DNA of 64,000 bases from Prevotella heparinolytica (GTDB lineage Bacteria; Bacteroidota; Bacteroidia; Bacteroidales; Bacteroidaceae). Both the position numbers and the translations under genes were made by a program. The stretch spans positions 62,001 through 126,000 of the forward strand of contig NZ_SLXB01000007.1 of NCBI RefSeq assembly GCF_004342845.1. Reading direction: 5' to 3'. Shown here one piece after another: positions 18,635 through 27,795 of this stretch (the first letter of the stretch is position 1; each line of letters opens with the position of its first letter). The notes beneath the pieces were generated by a model that was given only the letters and a program-made list of their open reading frames with translations, did not search any database and was not told where the DNA came from.

Positions 18635-19534
18635 TTACATTCTGAACATCAGCTTTATTCCTTCGTCCAATGTATGTGGCCGATAGTCCAGCTCTTTGCG
18701 GGCTTTTTCTATGCTCAGCCCGCTGAAGTGTGGGCGGGGTGTCTTTTCTCCCATTTCCGAAGTGGTGACGGGACGAATCAGCGAGCGGTCCAACCCCAAA
18801 ACATCGGCTACTCGGTAAGCTATATCGGCTATGGTCAGGCACTCACTTCCACAAATATGGTAGATGCCGTTGTGCGGATGATGTATCAGTTTTTCTACTC
18901 CCTGCACAATATCTTCAACATAAGTCGGGGTGCGCCACTGGTCGGAAACGACGCGTATTTCTTCATTGCTTCTCAGTCGGTCGGCCACTAATTGGAGTAT
19001 ATTTCCATGTTGTCCGGGCAAGGCAGAACCATATACCACCACCACACGCACAATGGCATAATTCCGGCAAATGGCGGCTATGCGTTTCTCGCCCTCCAAC
19101 TTTGTGCGGCCGTAGTAGTTTACGGGAGCAGGGACATCTTCTTCCGTATAGGGACGGTCTGTCCGGCCACTGAATACGAAATCTGTGGAGAGATGGATAA
19201 GACGACTGCCGTGTATCTCGCAGCAGTTTGCCAGATGCTCTGTGGCGGTAATGTTGATGGCGTCGGCTTCTTCATGATGCATCTCGCAATAGTCGGGTAC
19301 GGAGAGGGCGGAGGTATTGATGACGATTTCGGGTTGCAGGTCCTGAAAAAGTTGTTTCACGGCTTCGGGGTCTCGTATGTCGATACGGACATAGCGATAG
19401 TTCCCCGAATGAGGGCAGATGTCATCATGCAGGGAGCAGCCCGTTATCTGATAGGATGCGTGGCGCGAGAAATCATTGAGGATGCGCCTGCCGGTAAAAC
19501 CGTTCGCACCTATGACCAATATCTTCTTATTCAT
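18635..19534 (-). CDS. RmlD-like NAD(P)-dependent sugar-nucleotide reductase
   Basis: A short-chain (extended SDR) protein of the dTDP-4-dehydrorhamnose reductase group. It has the N-terminal nucleotide-binding motif GANGFTG at residues 9-15, the STDFVFSG segment with the catalytic Ser/Thr, and YYGRTKLEGE containing the Tyr-x-x-x-Lys pair. Its 299 residues match the family. RmlD makes dTDP-L-rhamnose, but no other rml genes lie here and the same fold occurs in other reductases, so the substrate is open. It is co-directional with, and 25 bp after, a secreted protein gene, and probably shares its promoter. Confidence 0.8.
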   Translation of the reverse strand: MNKKILVIGANGFTGRRILNDFSRHASYQITGCSLHDDICPHSGNYRYVRIDIRDPEAVKQLFQDLQPEIVINTSALSVPDYCEMHHEEADAINITATEHLANCCEIHGSRLIHLSTDFVFSGRTDRPYTEEDVPAPVNYYGRTKLEGEKRIAAICRNYAIVRVVVVYGSALPGQHGNILQLVADRLRSNEEIRVVSDQWRTPTYVEDIVQGVEKLIHHPHNGIYHICGSECLTIADIAYRVADVLGLDRSLIRPVTTSEMGEKTPRPHFSGLSIEKARKELDYRPHTLDEGIKLMFRM

Positions 19535-19559
19535 AAATCTGTGGTATATCTAATGCTTA

Positions 19560-20120
19560 TCAGGGGTATGGCATTTTTCTTCCTTGTTGCACTTCGATGC
19601 GTATGCCAAACGCTCCGTTGGCCGATTTCAACTCGAACGCACCTTTGAAGTTGTTCCTTTCCCACGGAAGAGCGGAAGGATTATATACTTTCCGGCCATC
19701 TTTATCGTATTCTCCATAGGTTTTGATACGCATGCCGTTTTTCAAGACGAAGCTTCCCATCTGTAAATTATCGGTAGGAGAACCGAAACCGGTCAGTCCG
19801 AAAGGGTTTGGCCCGAAATAGCGGGAGTTGCTGAGGGAGAACAGGTTTGAAAGCCCTTGCGAGTAAGTCACGTCGGTATTCAGACGGAAGATTCGGCTGT
19901 AATCTTTGCTTGCATCCGGAATCTCCAGCGTAAACTTAGGCAGGGTGGGAGGAGATACATTCATCAGCCCCATGTCAAGCAGGGAGCCATCGTAGTTTTT
20001 AATATTCGGTGGAAGCTCCCTTATCGTATCGGCAGGTGTCTCGTTCTGTGCGCCGGCTGATGATATGCCGGCAAGCAACACAATGATGCAAAAGAATATT
20101 CGTCTCATCGATTCGTTCAT
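19560..20120 (-). CDS. Secreted protein of unknown function
   Basis: 186 residues with a signal peptide (hydrophobic run IFFCIIVLLAGISSAGA followed by Q). The mature part is polar, with several Asn/Phe/Gly turns (SNSRYFGPNPFGLTGFGS) and the GMRIKTYGEYDKDGRKVYN strand-like segment. I do not recognise a domain. The protein could be an envelope component; the ending with isolated basic residues does not look like a beta-barrel. The ATG at 20120 and the one at 20108 (MRRIFF) are both possible starts, and the second gives the more usual signal peptide. It is the first gene of a two-gene unit with the RmlD-like reductase. Confidence 0.7.
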   Translation of the reverse strand: MNESMRRIFFCIIVLLAGISSAGAQNETPADTIRELPPNIKNYDGSLLDMGLMNVSPPTLPKFTLEIPDASKDYSRIFRLNTDVTYSQGLSNLFSLSNSRYFGPNPFGLTGFGSPTDNLQMGSFVLKNGMRIKTYGEYDKDGRKVYNPSALPWERNNFKGAFELKSANGAFGIRIEVQQGRKMPYP

Positions 20121-20245
20121 TATTAAGTTTTCATCTGTCGTACATGCAGTTTAAAGAGACAACATTGGTAGTCTATACGCATATGTAAATGCAGTCCGAA
20201 CTGCTTGTAAGCATAGTATGAAAGCCCGATAAACGACAGATTGAA

Positions 20246-20253
20246 CAAAGATA
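20246..20253 (-). promoter_or_regulatory. Promoter -7 box for the secreted-protein/RmlD-like unit
   Basis: TATCTTTG on the minus strand matches TAnnTTTG, about 126 bp upstream of the ATG at 20120. Confidence 0.5.
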
Positions 20254-20450
20254 ATGTCTTTTCGGAAGCAATGGGAAAAAACTTTGTATTATTTCTATTT
20301 CTTTATATGAATGCGGTGGGGTGCTTGCAAAGATTTGTTTTCTCCTTGTTGCCAGGCATTGGACTCTCTCATGACAAACACTTGTGTCTGTCCGCTAAAA
20401 AAGTTTGCGATGTCTGCAGAAAAACTTTGTGAATACGGGAAGTATTCTAT

Positions 20451-20534
20451 ATCTCAGCACTTGCGATATGTATCTTAGCACTTGCGATGTGTATCTCAGC
20501 ACTTGCGATATGTATCTCAGCGCTTAAGATAGAG
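20451..20534. repeat. Four tandem 21-bp units
   Basis: The motif GCACTTGCGAT recurs at 20457, 20478, 20499 and, degenerate, 20520, exactly 21 bp apart. The first three units differ at only two positions. On the minus strand the core contains AAGTGC, similar to the AAGTGTG core of the 22-bp arrays. Confidence 0.85.
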
Positions 20535-20556
20535 TTTTTTTCCTGATAAAGAGAAC

Positions 20557-20599
20557 TTTTTCTGCAGACATCGCAAAGTTTTTCTGCAGACATCGCAAA
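20557..20599 (+). repeat. Two tandem 22-bp units overlapping the inverted-repeat arm
   Basis: An identical 21-nt stretch (five T, then CTGCAGACATCGCAAA) occurs at 20557-20577 and 20579-20599. The second copy is part of the right 38-bp arm. The 22-bp period is the same as in the distant GTGTGGG arrays. Confidence 0.8.
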
Positions 20600-20741
20600 C
20601 TTTTTTAGCGGTATGTCAATAACCGGCCGTATAACAGGAAAGCTGATAGCTGTACGTCTTTGTTTCAAGCATTCTCGCCGAATCGGCGTTAATTATTGGT
20701 AAAAGGGGGGATGGATTACTGAACCTCTTTCTTGCATCTCG

Positions 20742-20749
20742 TACCTTTG
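20742..20749 (+). promoter_or_regulatory. Promoter -7 box for the outer membrane receptor gene
   Basis: TACCTTTG matches TAnnTTTG, 28 bp upstream of the ATG at 20778. Confidence 0.6.
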
Positions 20750-20777
20750 CATCTCATTAATCAAAATCGTAAAATAC

Positions 20778-23192
20778 ATGATGAGGCCCATGAAACGGAC
20801 TGGAAGGATGCTCTTCACTTTTATTTTTGTTTTGCAAAGCATAGTTGCATCGGCTCAATATCGGGTGCAAGGCACAGTGACCGATTCCATCGGCATTCCG
20901 ATAGATGCGGCGGTGGTGGTTCTGATGAATCCCGAAACCGGTGTTTCCATTCGGCAGGGCATCACTTTCTCCGATGGAAAGTATAGCATGGATGTGGCGG
21001 GGGATATACAAATCTATGTAAGTTGCCTCGGCTATAAGCAATATTTGAGCGATCCGTTCAAAGTGGGTAATGATACTGTAATCTCCGATATCCGGTTGCG
21101 CTCTGAGAGTTTTCTGCTGGATGATGTGGTAGTCATCGGCGAGAAGCAATCTCCGTCGATAAAGATAGAGAGCGGGAAAATGATTTTCACGCCCAAAAAC
21201 AGCAGCATCACGGCCGGAAGTTCCGCCCTTGAAGTACTGAAGAAAACACCGGGCATCTTCGTCGATGGAGAAAACAACATCAGCATCGGAGGTAAGAACA
21301 GTGTATTGGTCATACTCAACGGAAAGCAGACGTACATGCAGAAGGACGAGCTGGTTGCTCTGCTGAGGGCCACTCCATCGTCCTCTGTGGCTTCGGTAGA
21401 GGTCATCCACAATCCTTCGGCCCGATATGACGCGGAAGGCTCAGGCGGCATCATCAACATCAATATGAAGAAAAGCAAGATGGAAGGCTTTTTCTTTTCG
21501 CTCAACAACGGGGTTTCTTATTGGAATCACCCGAGAGAAAATACAGAACTCTCTTTCAGCTATACGAAAGGAAAATTCAGCCTGTCGGGCAACTACAATC
21601 ATGCTTTCGGACATTTCGATATGGACTACGGTCTGCATCGTCGTCAGAACGGGAAAGACTATTACAGCCCCACGCAGGACACGGACAAGCGCAAGACCGT
21701 GTCCGGAAACCTGAACATGGAGTACGCACTGAGCGGGAAGCAAACCATCGGAGGACGCATAGATGCCAATACACTGTTCGGGCCGGGAATCACTAATACC
21801 GTGACGGAAATAAGGGATATGGAAAGCATGAAGCTGGAGCGGATTCTTTATGCCCAAAATGATTATTATATGCAGAAGGGAAACCGATATGGAGGAAACC
21901 TTTATTATATGTCAACGCCCGAAGAGGGTGTCAGCTACACGCTGGACATCAACTACGCATGGTTTGATGGCGGTTCCGGCAACCGGCAGCCTAACAAATA
22001 CCTCGCACCCGACGGGAAAGTACTGGAGGATAACCTTTACAAGTCGGTAAATAGCAGGAATATCCATATCTATGCCTTGTCTTATGATCAGCAGCATCCT
22101 TTATGGAACGGTGAGCTGAAGTCCGGGATGAAATATTCATCGGTCCGTGCAGACAATGGTTATTGGTTCTATAACGTGGTGAACGAGAAGGAAATAATAG
22201 ACCGTACCCAGTCCAACGCCTTCGGGTATAGAGAGCAAATACTGGCTGCTTATATGCTTTATTCTCGCGCTATAGGCGGCAAACTAAAACTGGAGGCGGG
22301 GGTGCGCGGCGAATATACCTTCTCCGACGGAACCCTGCACGTCATAAACGGGAGGAGCGACGAGAAGAACGAGCGTAACTACTTCAACCTGTTTCCTACC
22401 TTCAATTTGAACTACCGGTTCGACGATAATCATGCGCTTACACTGAGCTATGCAAACAGGATAGACCGTCCGGCTTATCAAGACCTGAATCCTTTTGAGT
22501 ATCTTCTCGACGAATTGACCTCATGGAAAGGAAATCCCTTCCTCATTCCACAGAAAACGCATCAGTTGTCTCTCTCTTACTCTCACAAACGGACGGCACT
22601 GACTGTCTCTTATTCGTATATGAAAGATTATAAGACGCAAATCACCGATACAGTTTCCGTCAGCAAGATGATTATGACGTCGCGCAACATCGGGAAGCAG
22701 CAGAGGCTCTCGCTGACCTTGTTTCAGGGTCTTGATATGACGCGATGGTGGGAGGTGAACCTGAACCTGATAGGCTATTACATTAAAAACGACATCGCTT
22801 TCGACCGCTACCGGACATTCGATTTGGACGACTTTGCCGGTATTTTCTCCATTCAGAATACGATACGCCTTCCGTGGCTGATTCAAATGGAGCTGAACGG
22901 CTCGTATGCGACCAGACATTTGGGGACTTCCAATGAACACATAGAATCTTCGGGCTATGTCGATGTCGGTTTCAGTAAAAGCTTTGACGATAAAAGGTGG
23001 ACGGTCAGTCTGGCTGTGAGCGACATTTTTCGAACCAGCCGATGGGATAATTACCGCTCATTCACCGGTTTTCAATTGTGGAATTGGGGAAAGAGCGAAT
23101 CAAGGCAGATAAAGCTGAATGTAGCTTACAGATTCGGAAAGAAGAAGGATGCTTCGCACAATAGCAAGTTTGAGGAGGTAGATAGATTGTAG
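20778..23192 (+). CDS. TonB-receptor-like outer membrane beta-barrel protein
   Basis: 804 residues. After a signal peptide (MLFTFIFVLQSIVASAQ) comes a carboxypeptidase-regulatory-like domain (about 28-105, YRVQGTVTDSIGIPIDAAVV). A plug-like domain follows (about 115-225), with VLKKTPGIFVDGENNISIGG and DAEGSGGIININMK, then a large barrel typical of the outer membrane family seen after such plugs, ending YRFGKK. Members import or sense ligands with TonB; no SusD partner or sigma/anti-sigma pair is adjacent, so it is not a polysaccharide-utilisation receptor. The substrate is unknown. It is a single gene between the 38-bp inverted repeat upstream and a strong terminator downstream, which makes variable expression worth testing. 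Confidence 0.85.
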   Translation: MMRPMKRTGRMLFTFIFVLQSIVASAQYRVQGTVTDSIGIPIDAAVVVLMNPETGVSIRQGITFSDGKYSMDVAGDIQIYVSCLGYKQYLSDPFKVGNDTVISDIRLRSESFLLDDVVVIGEKQSPSIKIESGKMIFTPKNSSITAGSSALEVLKKTPGIFVDGENNISIGGKNSVLVILNGKQTYMQKDELVALLRATPSSSVASVEVIHNPSARYDAEGSGGIININMKKSKMEGFFFSLNNGVSYWNHPRENTELSFSYTKGKFSLSGNYNHAFGHFDMDYGLHRRQNGKDYYSPTQDTDKRKTVSGNLNMEYALSGKQTIGGRIDANTLFGPGITNTVTEIRDMESMKLERILYAQNDYYMQKGNRYGGNLYYMSTPEEGVSYTLDINYAWFDGGSGNRQPNKYLAPDGKVLEDNLYKSVNSRNIHIYALSYDQQHPLWNGELKSGMKYSSVRADNGYWFYNVVNEKEIIDRTQSNAFGYREQILAAYMLYSRAIGGKLKLEAGVRGEYTFSDGTLHVINGRSDEKNERNYFNLFPTFNLNYRFDDNHALTLSYANRIDRPAYQDLNPFEYLLDELTSWKGNPFLIPQKTHQLSLSYSHKRTALTVSYSYMKDYKTQITDTVSVSKMIMTSRNIGKQQRLSLTLFQGLDMTRWWEVNLNLIGYYIKNDIAFDRYRTFDLDDFAGIFSIQNTIRLPWLIQMELNGSYATRHLGTSNEHIESSGYVDVGFSKSFDDKRWTVSLAVSDIFRTSRWDNYRSFTGFQLWNWGKSESRQIKLNVAYRFGKKKDASHNSKFEEVDRL

Positions 23193-23208
23193 CCATATCT
23201 TCCTGTAT

Positions 23209-23250
23209 AAAAGAATCAAAGGCTGCAATCATGCAGCCTTTGATTCTTTT
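23209..23250. terminator. Bidirectional terminator between receptor gene and glyA
   Basis: A perfect 19-bp stem (23209-23227 with 23232-23250) around the loop ATCA. The stem begins with AAAA and ends with TTTT, so it can work on both strands for the convergent genes. Confidence 0.92.
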
Positions 23251-23281
23251 GATGTATGCTGAGCTAAGCAGCCGTTTCCTA

Positions 23282-24562
23282 TTAATATGCAAACAGTGGA
23301 TACTCTTTCATTTTCTTGTTTACACGTGTGCGAACGTCTGCGATGACTTGTTCGTTGTCTACGTTGGAAAGAACGGTTTCAATCATTTCTGCAATATCAA
23401 GCATCAGGTCTTCCTTAGCGCCACGGGTTGTGATGGCGGGAGTGCCCAAACGGATGCCGGAGGTCTGGAAAGCCGAACGGCTGTCGAATGGAACCATGTT
23501 CTTATTTACGGTGATGTCGGCAGATACCAAGGCCTTTTCTGCAACTTTACCGGTCAGGTCGGGATATTTGCTGCGCAGGTCTACCAGCATGGAGTGATTA
23601 TCCGTACCGCCTGAAACGATTGTGAAGCCACGGGCTATCAATGCCTGTGCCAATGCGGCGGCATTCTTTTTCACTTGCTTGGCATACTCTTTCCATTCCG
23701 GTTGCAGAATTTCGCCGAAAGCCACAGCCTTTGCTGCGATGACGTGCTCCAACGGACCGCCCTGAATGCCGGGGAATACGGCCGAGTCAAGCAATTGCGA
23801 CATCATCTTGATTTCTCCTTTCGGAGTTGTTTTGCCCCATGGGTTGGGGAAGTCCTTACCCATCATGATGACACCGCCTCGAGGGCCGCGCAAAGTCTTG
23901 TGGGTGGTGGAAGTAACGATGTGGGCATACTTCACCGGATTATCCAGTTCGCCGGCAGCAATCAGTCCGGCAGGATGAGCCATGTCAATCAGCAGGATGG
24001 CGCCAACCTTGTCGGCAATTTCGCGCATGCGCTTGTAGTCCCATTCGCGTGAATAAGCAGATCCGCCGCCAATAATCATTTTCGGTTTCTCGCGCAGGGC
24101 AATTTCTTCCATTTGGTCATAGTCCACGCGTCCGGTCTCCTGATTCAGATTGTATTCGCAGGGAGTGTAGATGATGCCGGAAGTGTTGACCAACGAACCG
24201 TGAGAGAGGTGTCCGCCGTGAGCAAGGTTCAATCCCATGAATTTATCGCCCGGATTCAGTACGGTGAGGAATACGGCAGCATTGGCTTGTGCACCGGAGT
24301 GGGGCTGTACGTTTGCCCATTCTGCTCCGAAGATTTGTTTTAGTCGGTCGATGGCTATCTGTTCGCTTTGGTCTACTACTTCGCAACCGCCGTAGTAACG
24401 CTTGCCGGGATAACCTTCGGCATACTTGTTGGTCAGACAGGACCCCATGGCCTGCATAACTTGATCACTGACAAAATTCTCTGATGCAATCAGTTCAATG
24501 CCTTTGAGCTGACGTTGATGTTCTTTTTCGATGATGTCGAAAATTAAATCGTCTCTTTTCAT
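23282..24562 (-). CDS. glyA: Serine hydroxymethyltransferase
   Basis: A PLP enzyme converting serine and tetrahydrofolate to glycine and methylene-tetrahydrofolate, the main one-carbon source. Its 426 residues include the PLP-lysine motif [15 protein letters not shown], the N-terminal [11 protein letters not shown] block and [13 protein letters not shown]. Normal length. It has its own -7 box at 24613-24620 and a bidirectional terminator after it. The pyrBI-flavin reductase group lies upstream on the same strand. Confidence 0.98.
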   Translation of the reverse strand: MKRDDLIFDIIEKEHQRQLKGIELIASENFVSDQVMQAMGSCLTNKYAEGYPGKRYYGGCEVVDQSEQIAIDRLKQIFGAEWANVQPHSGAQANAAVFLTVLNPGDKFMGLNLAHGGHLSHGSLVNTSGIIYTPCEYNLNQETGRVDYDQMEEIALREKPKMIIGGGSAYSREWDYKRMREIADKVGAILLIDMAHPAGLIAAGELDNPVKYAHIVTSTTHKTLRGPRGGVIMMGKDFPNPWGKTTPKGEIKMMSQLLDSAVFPGIQGGPLEHVIAAKAVAFGEILQPEWKEYAKQVKKNAAALAQALIARGFTIVSGGTDNHSMLVDLRSKYPDLTGKVAEKALVSADITVNKNMVPFDSRSAFQTSGIRLGTPAITTRGAKEDLMLDIAEMIETVLSNVDNEQVIADVRTRVNKKMKEYPLFAY

Positions 24563-24612
24563 TACTGCTTATTAGATAAGTTGATAAATCGGTGCTTTTC
24601 TCTTGTAGAGCA

Positions 24613-24620
24613 CAAATTTA
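24613..24620 (-). promoter_or_regulatory. Promoter -7 box for glyA
   Basis: TAAATTTG on the minus strand matches TAnnTTTG, 50 bp upstream of the glyA ATG. I saw no riboswitch-like structure in the leader. Confidence 0.55.
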
Positions 24621-24665
24621 AAGGAAATAAATGAATAAACGGAAAGATGGTACAGAAAATTATGC

Positions 24666-25439
24666 TTAGAAAAGTACTCCGAAAGAAAAACTGAGCACGT
24701 TGTCCCGGCGTTTGAAACGTATTCTGTTTTTCGCGGTTTCATCCGTTGCTTTGTTTTCATCGGTCGGTATGTCGTAAGTGACGCGTTTGGAGATATTGTG
24801 CAGCCCGATATCGTAACGGAAATCGAAAAATATACGCGAGATGGTGACCGATACGCCCGTCGTAAAGCTAATGTTGAAAGGGTGTAGTTGCTCACGGATG
24901 TTTTTCTGATTGAATCCGTCAAACGTTATATCGCTTTTTTTATTCCAGATATATCGTATTTTAGGCCCTCCGAAGACGGCAAGGCGGTAAGGGCCTTCTT
25001 TGATAATGTTATAGCCATAGATGACAGGGAAGTCTATGCTGTGGATGGATGATGTAATGGAGGCCTCCACCGACGGGGGCGTTGTAGTGGCAACGGCCGG
25101 CAAAGGACGTTCGAAAGTGATGTTGCAACGATTGATATTGTATGAAATTTCGGGCTGAAGGAAGTGCCTATTGAAGTTTATCCGCATGAAAAGAGAACCG
25201 AAATAGCCTATTTTATAGTTGTTCTGTACTTCTTCAACGGGCACTCCGTCGACATTGAAGCTGGAGATGAGGAATAAAGAAGAAGTAAATCCGCCTTTAA
25301 CGCCGAAATTTACCAGACGGTCTTTTCTTTGGATGGGTTGTTCATCATCAACTGTACCCGGCACCATAGGGGTCTGTGCCCACATTGCTGCGGAAAGAAT
25401 CGCTGAGTATAAACAGATAAAGGTTCTTTTCAATTTCAT
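24666..25439 (-). CDS. PorT-like outer membrane beta-barrel protein
   Basis: 257 residues with a signal peptide (FICLYSAILSAAMWAQ) and a body of alternating strands: FGVKGGFTSSLF, RHFLQPEISYNI, IDFPVIYGYNI, RLAVFGGPKIRY, ISFTTGVSVTISRIFFDFRYDIGL. It ends in FSFGVLF, with the C-terminal Phe typical of outer membrane proteins. The pattern fits the porin-like PorT family, small barrels in Bacteroidetes. In relatives PorT belongs to the type IX secretion machinery, but many homologues do not, so no function is claimed. It lies 30 bp after the flavin reductase gene and may be the last gene of the pyrB operon. Confidence 0.75.
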   Translation of the reverse strand: MKLKRTFICLYSAILSAAMWAQTPMVPGTVDDEQPIQRKDRLVNFGVKGGFTSSLFLISSFNVDGVPVEEVQNNYKIGYFGSLFMRINFNRHFLQPEISYNINRCNITFERPLPAVATTTPPSVEASITSSIHSIDFPVIYGYNIIKEGPYRLAVFGGPKIRYIWNKKSDITFDGFNQKNIREQLHPFNISFTTGVSVTISRIFFDFRYDIGLHNISKRVTYDIPTDENKATDETAKNRIRFKRRDNVLSFSFGVLF

Positions 25440-25469
25440 GCCTGTTTTAAATATTTCATCGGTCGTTCG

Positions 25470-26042
25470 CTACTTGTTTCCTTTCTTTTCTACCGACCAT
25501 CCGAATTTGCCTATCTTTTCGCCCAACTCATAATATCCGCCATGCACGTAGACCAACGGATTGGTTTCAGCCAATTCGAGCTTGCCGGTTTGTGGATTAA
25601 GGTTGCTTGTTTCGGCGCGTACGTTTACTACCTCGGCGATGAACATGTCATGCGAGCCGAGAGATATGATTTCCTTTACCCTGCACTCTATGCAGAGCGG
25701 AGACTCTTCGATGAGGGGAGCGCTGACCACGGTACTCTTTCCCGGCGTCAGACCCATTTCTTTAAATTTGTCATGGTTTCTGCCTGAGCGTATACCGCAC
25801 CAATCAGTGGCATGTGCCATCTCTTTCGTGGTCAGGTTGATGACAAATTCCATGTTGCGTTTGATGATGTCGTAGGAGTATCGTTCGGGACGCACGGAAA
25901 TGTAGCACATGGGCGGATTCGTGCAAATCGTCCCCGTCCATGCTACGGTCAATATATTATATTCTTCCGGAGTGCTTCCGCAACTCACCAGTACGGCGGG
26001 TAGCGGATAAATCATTGTTCCGGGTTTCCAGTCTTCTTTCAC
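25470..26042 (-). CDS. Flavin reductase family protein (FMN-binding split barrel)
   Basis: 190 residues from the GTG at 26042 (MKEDWKPGTMIYPLPAVLVSCG), which lies 8 bp after pyrI; the longer open frame overlaps pyrI and is not family-like. Blocks of the flavin reductase split barrel are visible: PAVLVSCGSTPEEYNILTVAW, PPMCYISVRPERYSYDIIK, FVINLTT and the C-terminal NPLVYVHGGYYELG. These proteins bind FMN; some reduce free flavin, others act in other redox reactions. Its place after pyrBI may reflect simple operon sharing. The exact reaction is unknown. Confidence 0.82.
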   Translation of the reverse strand: MKEDWKPGTMIYPLPAVLVSCGSTPEEYNILTVAWTGTICTNPPMCYISVRPERYSYDIIKRNMEFVINLTTKEMAHATDWCGIRSGRNHDKFKEMGLTPGKSTVVSAPLIEESPLCIECRVKEIISLGSHDMFIAEVVNVRAETSNLNPQTGKLELAETNPLVYVHGGYYELGEKIGKFGWSVEKKGNK

Positions 26043-26050
26043 TTTGCTGT

Positions 26051-26515
26051 TCAGATTATTTCGATGTCTTCGCGCGTTTGTTCTTTTTCGCAGTAATGAC
26101 ATCGGATGATACAATTCTCTTTGTCTACCACATGAAAGCGTGTGGGCATCGGCTCGTTGTTCGTGACGCATTTGGGGTTGGCGCATCTCACTATGCCACG
26201 CAGCTCGTCGGGCAGACTGACTTCCCGCTTTTCTACCACCTCATAATCGCGGATGATGTTCAGTTTCACATTCGGAGCCACCACGGCAATGCGGTTTATC
26301 TCTTCGTCGCAGAAAAACTTGCCGGCAATTTTGATGATGCCCTTTGTGCCCAGTTTCTTGCTTTTGAGGTTGAAACCGATGGTGATGTTATTGCTCATGT
26401 GTTCCAGTCCCAACAAGGAGACTACGGTGAACAGCTTTTCGGAAGGAATATGGTCGATAACGGTTCCGTTTTCCAGAGCGGCAACCTGCAACTCTTGTTT
26501 TTTTTCGTTTAGCAT
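26051..26515 (-). CDS. pyrI: Aspartate carbamoyltransferase regulatory chain
   Basis: Binds nucleotides and controls PyrB allosterically. 154 residues. The N-terminal allosteric domain includes the [12 protein letters not shown] segment, and the C-terminal zinc domain has four cysteines in CANPKC and CHYC. Presence of pyrI implies the class B dodecameric enzyme. It lies 34 bp after pyrB. Confidence 0.97.
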   Translation of the reverse strand: MLNEKKQELQVAALENGTVIDHIPSEKLFTVVSLLGLEHMSNNITIGFNLKSKKLGTKGIIKIAGKFFCDEEINRIAVVAPNVKLNIIRDYEVVEKREVSLPDELRGIVRCANPKCVTNNEPMPTRFHVVDKENCIIRCHYCEKEQTREDIEII

Positions 26516-26549
26516 CTTTCTATCTACTGTTTTGACGATTTACGAATTA

Positions 26550-27488
26550 TTATTTGGCGAAATCCTTGACTTGCTCCAACGTGATGCCCAGTACATCGCA
26601 CAGGATGGCTTCGCGTGCATACAGTCCGTTTTGTGCCTGCTGAAAATAGTAGGCTTTGGGGTTGTCGTCCACATCGTAGGCTATTTCGTTGACACGGGGC
26701 AGGGGGTGTAGGATGCGCAGGTTTGGGCGGGTGTGCTCCAGCATTTTGTTGCGCAGGATATAGACATTCTTCACACGTTCATATTCCATCAGGTCGGTGA
26801 AGCGTTCGCGTTGGACGCGTGTCATGTACAGGATGTCGGCGTCGGCGATGGTTTCTTCCGTAAAATCGGTGTGTTCCACATATTTTATGTTGTGTTCCCG
26901 ACAATAGATTTTGTATTCTTCGGGCATTCTCAGCTCTTCGGGAGCAATGAGATGGAACGTGGGATTGAAGTGGCGCATTGCCATTAACAGTGAGTGAACG
27001 GTGCGGCCGTATTTCAAATCCCCCACCAGAAAGATGTTCAGGTTTTCCAGCGTGCCTTGCGTCTTGTGGATGGAATAGAGGTCGAGCATGGTTTGCGAGG
27101 GATGTTGATTGGCACCGTCTCCGGCATTGACTATGGGCACGGCAGTGACTTCACTGGCATAGCGCGCGGCACCTTCGAGATGGTGGCGCATCACAATGAT
27201 GTCGGCATAGTTGCTCACCATTTTGATGGTGTCTTTCAGTGTTTCGCCTTTGGATGAACTGGTGGCTTTGGGGTCGGAAAAGCCGATAACACGTGCTCCG
27301 AGACGGTTTGCCGCCGTTTCAAAACTCAGGCGGGTGCGGGTGGAAGGCTCGAAAAATAGGGTGGCTACTACTTTCCCTTCCAGTAGACGCCGGTTGGGAT
27401 GGGCCTCAAACTCTTTCGCCATTTCGAGCATGTAGAGGATTTTTTCCTTACTGTGTTCGGCAATGGTGACTAAACTTCTGTTTTCCAT
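26550..27488 (-). CDS. pyrB: Aspartate carbamoyltransferase catalytic chain
   Basis: The first committed step of pyrimidine synthesis: carbamoyl phosphate + aspartate to carbamoyl aspartate. I chose the ATG at 27488 ([12 protein letters not shown]), five codons inside the longest frame. The carbamoyl-phosphate motif [12 protein letters not shown], the KGETLKDT loop, [10 protein letters not shown] and HPLPR are all present. 312 residues, normal length. It is the first gene of pyrB-pyrI-flavin reductase. A weak -7 box lies at 27522-27529, and a 22-bp array lies upstream of that. Confidence 0.97.
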   Translation of the reverse strand: MENRSLVTIAEHSKEKILYMLEMAKEFEAHPNRRLLEGKVVATLFFEPSTRTRLSFETAANRLGARVIGFSDPKATSSSKGETLKDTIKMVSNYADIIVMRHHLEGAARYASEVTAVPIVNAGDGANQHPSQTMLDLYSIHKTQGTLENLNIFLVGDLKYGRTVHSLLMAMRHFNPTFHLIAPEELRMPEEYKIYCREHNIKYVEHTDFTEETIADADILYMTRVQRERFTDLMEYERVKNVYILRNKMLEHTRPNLRILHPLPRVNEIAYDVDDNPKAYYFQQAQNGLYAREAILCDVLGITLEQVKDFAK

Positions 27489-27521
27489 ATCGTTGATATT
27501 CATTTATATTTTTCGAGAGTG

Positions 27522-27529
27522 TAAAGTTA
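27522..27529 (-). promoter_or_regulatory. Probable promoter -7 box for pyrB
   Basis: TAACTTTA on the minus strand matches TAnnTTTG except at the last base and lies 33 bp upstream of the pyrB ATG. Confidence 0.4.
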
Positions 27530-27578
27530 AGTAAAATCTGCGTGCTGTGGAAATATGTAGGGAAGTTTTTTAATGGAA

Positions 27579-27779
27579 TTTCCAAGCCCACACCTCAGCG
27601 GGCATATGCCCACACTTGAGCGGATGTATGCCCACACTTGAGCAGGCGTATGCCCGCACTTCAGCAGATGTATGCCCACACTTCAGCAGATGTATGCCCA
27701 CACTTTATGGGAGATATTCCCACACTTCGGAAAAGGTAATCCCGCACTTCGGAAAAGACCGTGTTAAACCTCTGTAAAC
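27579..27779 (-). repeat. Nine-unit 22-bp phased array, GTGTGGG cores on the minus strand
   Basis: CCCACAC-type cores start at 27587, 27609, 27631, 27653, 27675, 27697, 27719, 27741 and 27763, all exactly 22 bp apart. Units 4 and 5 share CTTCAGCAGATGTAT, and units 7 and 8 share CTTCGGAAAAG, pointing to local duplication. The last core is degenerate. It sits between the promoters of divergent genes, so it is probably not in a transcript of either. Confidence 0.92.
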
Positions 27780-27795
27780 ACAGCCTCTCATTTTG

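Larger units (their letters stand above)
20392..20611. repeat. Perfect 38-bp inverted repeat flanking 144 bp
   Basis: The left arm 20392-20429 and right arm 20574-20611 are exact reverse complements over 38 bp; I checked them base by base. Each arm contains a CTGCAG site and a run of six A or T. The enclosed 144 bp contain the four-unit 21-bp array and one extra copy of the TTTTTCTGCAGACATCGC part of the right arm, 22 bp from it. The geometry resembles Bacteroides invertible segments, though no recombinase gene is nearby. Confidence 0.9.
20121..20777. other. Divergent intergenic region with a 38-bp inverted repeat and direct repeats
   Basis: 657 bp between the secreted-protein gene (leftward, -7 box at 20246-20253) and the outer membrane receptor gene (rightward, -7 box at 20742-20749). 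Between the promoters lie a perfect 38-bp inverted repeat (20392-20429 and 20574-20611), four 21-bp units and two 22-bp units. No gene seen. Confidence 0.75.

Noticed and set aside
24563..24665. Glycine or tetrahydrofolate riboswitch before glyA
   Set aside because: The leader is about 45 nt after the -7 box, too short for either class, and no paired elements are visible.
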